This document shows, piece after piece, positions 6,750-11,701 of a DNA stretch of 11,701 bases. A model generated the notes under the pieces. It was not told the origin of the DNA, did not search any database, and saw only the letters and a list, made by a program, of their open reading frames with translations. Numbering within the stretch: the stretch's first letter is position 1; each line of letters opens with the position of its first letter. Source of the DNA: Deltaproteobacteria bacterium. Its GTDB lineage: Bacteria > Desulfobacterota > UBA8473. The position numbers and the translations under genes were made by a program. Location of the stretch: positions 1-11,701 of the forward strand of contig JAUXFK010000071.1 of NCBI GenBank assembly GCA_030623035.1, written 5' to 3'.

Positions 6750-7148
6750 ATGACGGGAAAAAAAATTAAGGTTATAACCGGCAAGATTGGGCTTGATGAT
6801 CACTACAGAGGTATCATCTCCGTTACAGAAACCTTACGGAATGCAGGGATGGAAGTCGTATACATGGGAGCCGGACAAAGGTTTGACGGCATGGTTAAGG
6901 CAACCATACAAGAAGATGCGGATGTAATAGGCCTGAGTTTTCTATGTGGTGGTCATGTGGAAATCATGCGACGATTCATGTCAATGCTGAAAGATAACAA
7001 TTTAGACCATGTCCTGGTCATTGTAGGAGGGGTTATCCCTGATCAAGATATCCCTAAATTAAAGGATTTGGGAGTAGCTGAGGTATTTTTACCTGGTTCT
7101 CCCCTGAAAGACATCGCCGATTATGTCTCATCAAATGTCGAAAATTGA
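6750..7148 (+). CDS. B12-binding small subunit of the acyl-CoA mutase
   Basis: The 132-residue protein is a stand-alone cobalamin-binding (Rossmann-type) domain that supplies adenosylcobalamin to the large subunit. It has the DxHxxG signature (D16, H18, G21 in GLDDHYRG), with His18 as predicted lower cobalt ligand. SFL (63-65) is the SxL motif, and IVGGVIPDQDI (91-101) carries the GG that contacts the nucleotide tail. FLPGSPL near the C-terminus is also typical. The start is placed at ATG 6750 because AAAGG (6737-6741) lies 8 bases upstream; an in-frame GTG at 6741 would overlap that site. The gap to the large subunit is 34 bp, so the two are cotranscribed. No mutase chaperone gene (MeaB/ArgK type) is in the window. 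Confidence 0.93.
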   Translation: MTGKKIKVITGKIGLDDHYRGIISVTETLRNAGMEVVYMGAGQRFDGMVKATIQEDADVIGLSFLCGGHVEIMRRFMSMLKDNNLDHVLVIVGGVIPDQDIPKLKDLGVAEVFLPGSPLKDIADYVSSNVEN

Positions 7149-7169
7149 TTTATCCCCATTATACAATAC

Positions 7170-7211
7170 GGTCAAGGATGGCAAAATAGAGACTCGAAGC
7201 CATCCTTGACC
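7170..7211. repeat. Perfect 13-bp inverted repeat between convergent genes
   Basis: GGTCAAGGATGGC (7170-7182) and GCCATCCTTGACC (7199-7211) pair perfectly around a 16-base loop, in the gap between the mutase small subunit and the oxidoreductase gamma subunit, which converge. Position suggests a shared transcription end, but neither side has a T-run, so it is not a classic rho-independent terminator. The right arm overlaps a 21-base MITE match (7203-7223). Confidence 0.65.
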
Positions 7212-7223
7212 TTGAACAAAATT
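7203..7223 (+). repeat. Short MITE remnant
   Basis: The 21 bases from TCCTTGACC through GAACAAAATT are identical to part of MITE copy 1 (73-93). No homology continues on either side. It may be a fossil of a former insertion or a sequence captured into the neighbouring hairpin. Confidence 0.5.
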
Positions 7224-7276
7224 AAGCAAAGTGGTCATTGACTTCCCTTTGCAAAAAAATCGGTCACAGCAAAGGC

Positions 7277-7840
7277 TTATCCCTCAACGGTTCGTCCCAG
7301 TTCAATGCCTCGTCTGAATGCCTCTTGATTTCTCTTCAATACTTCTTTTCTTGTTTTGTACCTTATCTCCAGTTCTTCCTCGATAAGCTCAGGTGGAACC
7401 GCATCCGTTACGCCGACATATGACCCCAAAAGAATGAGATTATTGATTTGACCCATGCCCATACTCACTGCAATTTCTAATCCAGGAACCTCTATTATCT
7501 TATAATCTCTGGCCTCTCTCCCATCTTCCATGCCGGAACTCTCAGCTAGAATTATCCCACCTGAAAGGATTCTGGGCTCAAAAGCCTTCAACTGAGAACC
7601 TTCAAAGATTATCAATGATTGTGCTCGATCTATTATTGGTGATGCGATTTCTTCGTTAGAAAAGATTACCGTACATTCACATAGCCCCCCTCTTTTTTCT
7701 ACACCATATGAAGGCAACCAGGAGACATACCGATATTTTTTAAGGGCTGCCAGAGAGAGAATTTTTCCGGCAGAAAGCACACCCATCCCCCCCAATCCAG
7801 CCATTATTACATCATTTCTTGAACCGAACTTTTCTTCCAT
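7277..7840 (-). CDS. 2-oxoacid:ferredoxin oxidoreductase gamma subunit (KorC/VorA type)
   Basis: The 187-residue protein is the gamma subunit of a pyruvate/2-oxoacid:ferredoxin oxidoreductase, a cytoplasmic complex that decarboxylates a 2-oxoacid to acyl-CoA and reduces ferredoxin. It shows the glycine-rich AGLGGMGVLSAG (14-25) and the typical PSYGVEKRGGLCECTVIFS (43-61). It is full length for the family and closes the four-gene operon, 48 bp after the beta subunit. GAGG lies about 9 bases upstream of the ATG. Which 2-oxoacid is used cannot be read from this subunit. Confidence 0.92.
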   Translation of the reverse strand: MEEKFGSRNDVIMAGLGGMGVLSAGKILSLAALKKYRYVSWLPSYGVEKRGGLCECTVIFSNEEIASPIIDRAQSLIIFEGSQLKAFEPRILSGGIILAESSGMEDGREARDYKIIEVPGLEIAVSMGMGQINNLILLGSYVGVTDAVPPELIEEELEIRYKTRKEVLKRNQEAFRRGIELGRTVEG

Positions 7841-7888
7841 AGGCTTTTCCTCACATATTTCATAATAAGAGAGCCCCCAAACCCAATC

Positions 7889-8653
7889 CTAGCCCTTGAT
7901 TTCACTCAAAGGAAACTCAGGGATTATCTCTTCTTCTATCCTTTTTATACAGTCAACCGGGGACAGGTGCCAATTTGGAGGACAGGCAGACAGAACCTCC
8001 ACAAAGCTGTAACCAAGACCATCTATCTGTTTTTGAAATGCCTTTTTAATGTATTTCTTGGCACGCTTGTAATTTGCCGGGCTGTTTACCGATCCTCTGG
8101 CACTGTATACTGTTCCTTCGAAATCTGCAGCCAGCTCCGCAGCTCGAACAGGATAGCCTTCAAGCTTTGGATTTCGTCCGAGCGGAGTTGTAGTGGTCTT
8201 TTGCCCAATAAGGGTAGTTGGCGCCAATTGTCCACCGGTCGTTCCGTAATTCGTATTGTTGTACATAATTGTTGTGATTCTTTCTCCTCGGGTCATTGCA
8301 CCGATAAACGCACCTGCTCCGATTGCCAAGCAATCTCCATCCCCTTGAACCGTAAACACGATCGCATCAGGATTGAGTCGCTTTATTGCAGTGGCTGAAT
8401 CCAGAGCACGACCATGGGCACAACTCAAAGTGTCTATGCTCCAAGAGACCTGGATAAAGGCATGGCAGCCAACACCGAGTATACAGATAGCCTCTTCGTA
8501 AATATCCATCTCCTCTAAAACCTCAGAGATTATCCGATGAATTACCGGGTGCTGACACCCGGAGCAATACATCATTGCACCTGGAGGGTCTTTCCATATC
8601 CGGGGATTTCCACAAACCAGCTCTTTCTTTCTTGTATTTTCATCATTCTTCAT
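7889..8653 (-). CDS. 2-oxoacid:ferredoxin oxidoreductase beta subunit, thiamine diphosphate-binding
   Basis: The 254-residue subunit binds thiamine diphosphate through GDGD (104-107) and NNTNYG (132-137), followed by TGGQLAPTT and QKTTTTPLGR. CSGC (30-33) and CAHGRA (78-83) are further marks of KOR/VOR-type beta subunits. Its ATG overlaps the alpha-subunit stop codon (ATGA, 8653-8650), which implies translational coupling; an AGGAGG site lies within the end of alpha. It forms the catalytic core with alpha. Confidence 0.93.
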   Translation of the reverse strand: MKNDENTRKKELVCGNPRIWKDPPGAMMYCSGCQHPVIHRIISEVLEEMDIYEEAICILGVGCHAFIQVSWSIDTLSCAHGRALDSATAIKRLNPDAIVFTVQGDGDCLAIGAGAFIGAMTRGERITTIMYNNTNYGTTGGQLAPTTLIGQKTTTTPLGRNPKLEGYPVRAAELAADFEGTVYSARGSVNSPANYKRAKKYIKKAFQKQIDGLGYSFVEVLSACPPNWHLSPVDCIKRIEEEIIPEFPLSEIKG

Positions 8654-9741
8654 ATTAATCTCTTTACCTCCTCAAAGACTCTGCCCGGCATTATCATACC
8701 ACCATCGGTTGGTAAATGCCGATCGAGTATGCTAACCAGACCTACATCGGCTCGACTCTCGACAGCAATCTTTACATCCTCTATCAGTAACCCCAAACTG
8801 TCTACAACAACCAAAAATTTGCACCCTTGAATGGCCTTTTCCCTGATTATATCATACGGGAATGGCCATGCAGTTATTGGCCTTATCAGACCAACCTTGA
8901 GGCCCTGTAAGCGAGCCATGTTTACTGTCTCTTTGGAGACACGGGCTGTGTAACCATAGGCAATCAATATCAACTCTGCATCTTCTGCCTTGTATGTCTC
9001 ATACCTTAATTCATCCGCTTCCATCTGTTTATACTTTTCATCCATGTGTCTTAACCAGGATATGTAATTGGGATATGGAGGTACCGGCAGTACCCCTGCA
9101 GCAGAGTTTATCAAACGACACTTTCCGTCTTTTTGCTTTCCAATTCCCCTCAATGCCCAATCTTTCTCATTCAAAGGCCCAAAATCAATGGTCTTTACGT
9201 CAACAGATTCTGAGACCTGTCCAAGAATACCATCTGCGAGAACTATTGTTGGATTCCGGTACTTATCGGCAAGATAAAAGGCAAGCTGAACCAGGTCATG
9301 TATCTCCTGGACCGAAGCTGGTGCCAAAACAATATTCTTATAACCCCCCTGTCCTCCTCCTCTGGTGACGCTTATATAGTCCATTTGAGCATGTCGGATG
9401 CTTCCTGCGCCTGGCCCGCCTCTCTGAACCAATACGATTATACAGGGTAACTCGGCAGCAACACAGTGAGAAATAGTCTCCTGCATAAGCCCCCACCCCG
9501 GACTTGAGGTAGATGTCATAACCCTGAACCCGGCAGCAGCACCACCGTAAAGCATATTAATCGATCCTACCTCTGATTGAGACTGCAAAAACACCTTCCC
9601 TCTTTTTGGAAATTCACTTGCAAACCACTGGGTTACTTCATTTTGCGGGGTGATCGGGTAACCAAAGAAACCATCACATCCTGCATACAAAGCCCCCCAC
9701 CCCACTGCTTCATTTCCTTGAACAAACATCCTCTCTGCCAT
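8650..9741 (-). CDS. vorB: 2-oxoacid:ferredoxin oxidoreductase alpha subunit (VorB/KorA type)
   Basis: The 363-residue subunit holds the pyrimidine-binding domain: GNEAVGWGAL (9-18), GYPITPQNE (27-35), the conserved Glu57 in QSQSEVGSINM, TSTSSPG (76-82), RGGPG (107-111) and YRNPTIVLADG (161-171), then a C-terminal transketolase-like domain (RPITAWPFP). The overall pattern most resembles proteins called VorB (3-methyl-2-oxobutanoate, i.e. branched-chain 2-oxoacid, oxidoreductase), but related subunits act on 2-oxoglutarate, so specificity is inference. A GGGGGAG site precedes the ATG. It lies between delta (57 bp upstream) and beta (4-bp overlap). No key residue appears to be missing. Confidence 0.9.
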   Translation of the reverse strand: MAERMFVQGNEAVGWGALYAGCDGFFGYPITPQNEVTQWFASEFPKRGKVFLQSQSEVGSINMLYGGAAAGFRVMTSTSSPGWGLMQETISHCVAAELPCIIVLVQRGGPGAGSIRHAQMDYISVTRGGGQGGYKNIVLAPASVQEIHDLVQLAFYLADKYRNPTIVLADGILGQVSESVDVKTIDFGPLNEKDWALRGIGKQKDGKCRLINSAAGVLPVPPYPNYISWLRHMDEKYKQMEADELRYETYKAEDAELILIAYGYTARVSKETVNMARLQGLKVGLIRPITAWPFPYDIIREKAIQGCKFLVVVDSLGLLIEDVKIAVESRADVGLVSILDRHLPTDGGMIMPGRVFEEVKRLI

Positions 9742-9798
9742 AAAGTATCTCCCCCTTGGACATTCAATAAAGGATTTTCTCAGTTAAACCGCTCAACT

Positions 9799-10017
9799 CT
9801 AAATAAACTTGTAAACCTCAACAGCATAATGCGGACACATCATCCCACAGATACCACATGCATTGCACTTATCCGGATGAGAAACAACGGGCAATAGATA
9901 TCCCAGAGGGGTAAACCTGTCCTCTGACATAACAATACATCCCTGCTTACAGAACAAGACGCAATATCCGCATCCTCTACACTTGTTTTCATCAATAATT
10001 ATTTCCCCCTTTGCCAC
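9799..10017 (-). CDS. 2-oxoacid:ferredoxin oxidoreductase delta subunit, 2[4Fe-4S] ferredoxin
   Basis: The 72-residue protein has two four-cysteine clusters, CRGCGYCVLFC (C13, C16, C19, C23) and CNACGICGMMCP (C51, C54, C57, C61), each able to hold a [4Fe-4S] centre. It would carry electrons from the thiamine site to external ferredoxin. The start is GTG at 10017, with AGGGAGG about 9 bases upstream. It is first in the operon; the delta-alpha-beta-gamma order matches korDABC-type operons. Confidence 0.93.
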   Translation of the reverse strand: MAKGEIIIDENKCRGCGYCVLFCKQGCIVMSEDRFTPLGYLLPVVSHPDKCNACGICGMMCPHYAVEVYKFI

Positions 10018-10077
10018 TCGATTTTTCCTCCCTGTAATTTAATTAAACAGTACCATTGAAATTCGCAGCGTAGAAAA

Positions 10078-10106
10078 ATTATAACCTTGACAGTACACAC
10101 TGTCAA
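10078..10106 (-). promoter_or_regulatory. Consensus sigma-70 promoter of the oxidoreductase operon
   Basis: On the minus strand TTGACA (10106-10101) and TATAAT (10083-10078) both match consensus exactly, with a 17-base spacer. Transcription would begin near 10071, giving a leader of about 54 bases before the GTG of the delta subunit. A promoter this strong usually needs repression, and a palindrome overlaps it. Confidence 0.85.
10087..10106. promoter_or_regulatory. Palindromic operator candidate overlapping the oxidoreductase promoter
   Basis: Perfect 8-base arms, TTGACAGT and ACTGTCAA, are separated by 4 bases. The palindrome covers the -35 hexamer and most of the -10/-35 spacer, so a dimeric regulator bound here would block RNA polymerase. 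I did not find the same site elsewhere in the window and no regulator gene is present, so the factor is unknown. Confidence 0.6.
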
Positions 10107-10447
10107 TAAACAAACTTCAGACTACTGGAAAATTCGACCAAAAACGGTCCGGTTAGCATAGGATTTTACCCCTTTTCAGCCCTGATGTTGTTAAGGTTGA
10201 ACAGATTACCAGTTATATCTCAATAAACTGAGGTATTGGCCTATGGATTCCCGCCTTCGCGGGAATGACAGGCGCTTAGACATAATCGTCATTCCCGCGA
10301 AGGCGGGAATCCAGTGAATAGTTGCAAAACATGATTCACCCTTCTTGTCGTGTCACTCGTAAAATGTAGTACAGGTCACCTCTGCCCAGTACAGCGTTTT
10401 TGGAAAGAGCTTAAGCGCTCCCAAAGAACTTTAGAGATGACACTACA
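10107..10447. other. Intergenic region with no recognisable gene
   Basis: Apart from the large hairpin at 10244-10313, nothing here is supported as a gene. Near 10400-10426 TTTTGG, GAGC, GCTC and CCAAAG can form a small imperfect hairpin just downstream of the GNAT-like gene (minus strand), but no T-run follows, so I do not call it a terminator. Confidence 0.5.
10244..10313. repeat. Double-hairpin repeat of the ATTCCCGC...GCGGGAAT type
   Basis: Two 26-base arms (10244-10269 and 10288-10313) are perfect reverse complements around an 18-base spacer. Each arm is itself a small hairpin, ATTCCCGC-CTTC-GCGGGAAT. This core resembles dispersed GC-rich repeats known in many proteobacteria, such as Neisseria dRS3. 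It lies upstream of the oxidoreductase promoter and downstream of the GNAT-like gene. Confidence 0.85.
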
Positions 10448-10885
10448 CTATAGTATTTCCAAGTTCTTGTAGCTTTTCTGCATTTTATCCCAAAAACCAT
10501 CACTCCAATCCATGACAACAACGCCATTCCAATTTTTCGGTAATGATTTGAACACTGTATCGACCATCTTTCTTCCATAACCTTTAACGGCAGAATTGAT
10601 CTCATAGAATTGCACATTATTGTAAGCAAAATCAATAATTAACGATAAACCAACGGCTGTGGGATGGTCAGGTTCGGTAATTGGAGTTTTGACACGCCCT
10701 TCAGTTACCTCACTAGAGGCTTGTATAAAATCTGGTTTAATTCTTATGTATTTTATAAGTTCTATTTCTGAAAGGTTTTTTGTTATTTTTTCTATTACTG
10801 GGTGTATTTTTTTTATTTTGCTTGAAACAAAAATATCCGCATTGACTATAGTTTTTTTAAATTCGCTCACAGATTTGTGTTTCAT
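10448..10885 (-). CDS. Small GNAT-acetyltransferase-like protein
   Basis: The 145-residue protein is not firmly recognised. Its C-terminal half has AVKGYGRKMVDTVFKSLP (99-116), resembling the acetyl-CoA-binding RxxGxG loop and helix of GNAT enzymes, then a hydrophobic strand GVVVMDW (121-127) and SDGFWDKM (128-135), like the last GNAT strand and helix. The N-terminal half is lysine/isoleucine-rich with no motif I can name. At 145 residues it could be a compact GNAT. Codon use is more AT-rich than the oxidoreductase genes, suggesting a separate origin. The ribosome binding site is weak (GAAG about 8 bases upstream). It might act on an antibiotic, a protein or tRNA; nothing here decides that. 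Confidence 0.6.
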   Translation of the reverse strand: MKHKSVSEFKKTIVNADIFVSSKIKKIHPVIEKITKNLSEIELIKYIRIKPDFIQASSEVTEGRVKTPITEPDHPTAVGLSLIIDFAYNNVQFYEINSAVKGYGRKMVDTVFKSLPKNWNGVVVMDWSDGFWDKMQKSYKNLEIL

Positions 10886-10914
10886 TTTTATACTTCAATG
10901 CTCAGGATCAGCTG

Positions 10915-10971
10915 CACAAAAAGCAAACCAAGACATTTCGAACTGGCACAAAATCGCACTGGCTTTTTGTG
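10915..10971. repeat. Inverted repeat downstream of the DUF2442 gene
   Basis: CACAAAAAGC (10915-10924) and GCTTTTTGTG (10962-10971) are perfect 10-base arms around a 37-base spacer. It lies between the DUF2442 stop and the GNAT-like start on the minus strand. The spacer is long for a terminator; a weak transcription end or a chance repeat are both possible. Confidence 0.35.
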
Positions 10972-10989
10972 TCAGACTGAATCCTTTTT

Positions 10990-11292
10990 TTATGCGCTTT
11001 TTCTCGTTTCGAGCCACCTCTTAAAAGAAGATTGGCTCTCCCCTGACGGCCTCCCGGCAAGAAGCCCCTCAATACTAATATCTTCGTCAATATCCTCCCA
11101 ATGTATTCCGTGACCTCTGCCAATCATCCTCCAATTAGTTCTTTCTTCCGGTGTGGCGTGTAAAAGGCGAGGATACCAAGCTGTTGGAACTGATATGGTT
11201 CTTCCATCGCTCATATCAACAGTTAGCGTATCCTCTGTTACTAATACGTCTTCTGCATACGGAATTTCAATTTCAATCGCTAAAGTAGTCAT
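10990..11292 (-). CDS. DUF2442 domain protein, possible antitoxin partner
   Basis: The 100-residue protein matches the DUF2442 pattern: an opening beta region (IPYAEDVLVTEDTLTVDMSD), then GRTISVPTAWYPRLLHATPEER and the characteristic GHGIHWEDIDEDISIEGLLAG. The start is ATG 11292 because GGAGG (11299-11303) lies 6 bases upstream; a longer reading from 11373 would begin inside the preceding gene with no such site. It overlaps the DUF4160 gene by 20 bp, so the two are translationally linked. DUF2442/DUF4160 neighbours are commonly suspected to be toxin-antitoxin-like modules; the role of each partner is not settled, so the antitoxin label is inference. Confidence 0.85.
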   Translation of the reverse strand: MTTLAIEIEIPYAEDVLVTEDTLTVDMSDGRTISVPTAWYPRLLHATPEERTNWRMIGRGHGIHWEDIDEDISIEGLLAGRPSGESQSSFKRWLETRKSA

Positions 11293-11509
11293 TCCAGGCC
11301 TCCAACATAACTTTTTGGTTTTCTTCGATAGTTTTGAGTATTCTTGATATTTCGATTCTGCTAAAGCCACCACTACTGTAAAGCCTCAATGGTTCAAGCC
11401 ATACTTTGGCAATTTTATCATCACGCTCTATATGGACATGAGGCGGTTCGTCTCGATCACCTGAATAAAAGAAAAATCTATATGGCCCAATTCGGAGTAT
11501 TGTGGGCAT
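11273..11509 (-). CDS. DUF4160 domain protein, possible toxin partner
   Basis: The 78-residue protein is a full-length DUF4160 member: it opens MPTILRIGPYRFFFYSGDRD, continues EPPHVHIERDDKIAKVWLEP (a conserved PPHxH core) and ends with an amphipathic helix (RIEISRILKTIEENQKVMLEAWNDYF). It is the first gene of the pair and overlaps DUF2442. An AGAGG lies about 13 bases before the ATG, a weak site. The gene starts 52 bp from the conserved end of the right-edge MITE copy. Confidence 0.87.
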   Translation of the reverse strand: MPTILRIGPYRFFFYSGDRDEPPHVHIERDDKIAKVWLEPLRLYSSGGFSRIEISRILKTIEENQKVMLEAWNDYFSD

Positions 11510-11561
11510 TTTTCTGTTTTTACCTCTCTATAATTTCTTGCGCCTAATGTATGTTTCGCGC

Positions 11562-11701
11562 AGTTAGTGTCCATCCAGAAATGAGCAATTTTGTTCAAGG
11601 TCAAGGAAGGTGAAGATTTTAACCACAGGAATATATTGAGATATTTCGAGGATTAAAATCTGAGCCTGACACAGAGATTGGGCAAAAGGGCCATTTATGG
11701 A
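11562..11701 (-). repeat. Foldback MITE-like repeat, copy 3 (cut by window end)
   Basis: In reverse complement this matches copies 1 and 2 through the conserved end CACTAACT, the TTGACCTTGAACAAAATT block and the GATTTTAATCC block, up to TCCATAAATGGC at the window edge, where the last bases are missing. It is inverted relative to copies 1 and 2 on the plus strand, but its conserved end again faces the start of the adjacent gene (DUF4160, minus strand). Confidence 0.85.

Noticed and set aside
7967..8398. Plus-strand open frame across the oxidoreductase beta subunit
   Set aside because: No recognisable domain and fully inside a conserved gene on the opposite strand.
10411..10635. Second minus-strand frame overlapping the GNAT-like gene
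   Set aside because: The overlapping frame has GNAT-like motifs and better codon structure; this one has none.
10886..11570. Integron cassette array (attC sites) around the small genes
   Set aside because: I found no paired RYYYAAC/GTTRRRY core sites flanking the genes, and the palindromes present do not have attC layout.
1..11701. CRISPR array or tRNA/rRNA gene
   Set aside because: The repeats are few, long, foldback and kilobases apart, unlike a CRISPR array. I recognised no tRNA cloverleaf or rRNA sequence by eye.

Overview
The window reads as an accessory, repeat-rich piece of a moderately AT-rich anaerobe genome. A four-subunit 2-oxoacid:ferredoxin oxidoreductase, paired acyl-CoA dehydrogenases, a split B12-dependent acyl-CoA mutase and many small foldback repeats together suggest a Desulfobacterota-like (sulfate-reducing or syntrophic) bacterium. 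That placement is inference from gene content; there is no rRNA or other marker.

Layout. Positions 1-1139 hold a histone-deacetylase-fold hydrolase gene between two copies, in opposite orientation, of a foldback repeat (called the MITE here). A short-chain dehydrogenase/reductase (1229-1984) follows, with its own near-consensus promoter and a strong terminator. An intergenic stretch (1985-2549) carries the only complete MITE, ending just upstream of a two-gene acyl-CoA dehydrogenase unit (2550-4942) that closes with a textbook terminator. A second plus-strand unit encodes the large and small subunits of a methylmalonyl-CoA-mutase-family enzyme (5054-7148). Convergent to it, on the minus strand, is a complete delta-alpha-beta-gamma 2-oxoacid:ferredoxin oxidoreductase operon (10017 down to 7277), driven by a perfect-consensus promoter overlaid by a palindromic operator candidate. 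The right end (10448-11509, minus) holds a GNAT-like small protein and a DUF4160/DUF2442 pair resembling a toxin-antitoxin module. The window ends inside another MITE copy.

How the genes may work together (inference): the oxidoreductase would turn a branched or otherwise unusual 2-oxoacid into an acyl-CoA plus reduced ferredoxin. The mutase would rearrange the acyl-CoA carbon skeleton, and the dehydrogenase pair would introduce a double bond for beta-oxidation. The mutase is not an ordinary methylmalonyl-CoA mutase: by eye the carboxylate-binding Arg, the active-site Tyr and the otherwise near-invariant active-site His are all replaced. The first dehydrogenase has Asp where the family has its catalytic Glu, while its partner is canonical. 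The most interesting hypothesis is therefore an acyl-CoA rearrangement/oxidation pathway of unknown substrate. The second theme is the MITE family: in three copies the same end points at the start codon of the gene 23-52 bp away.
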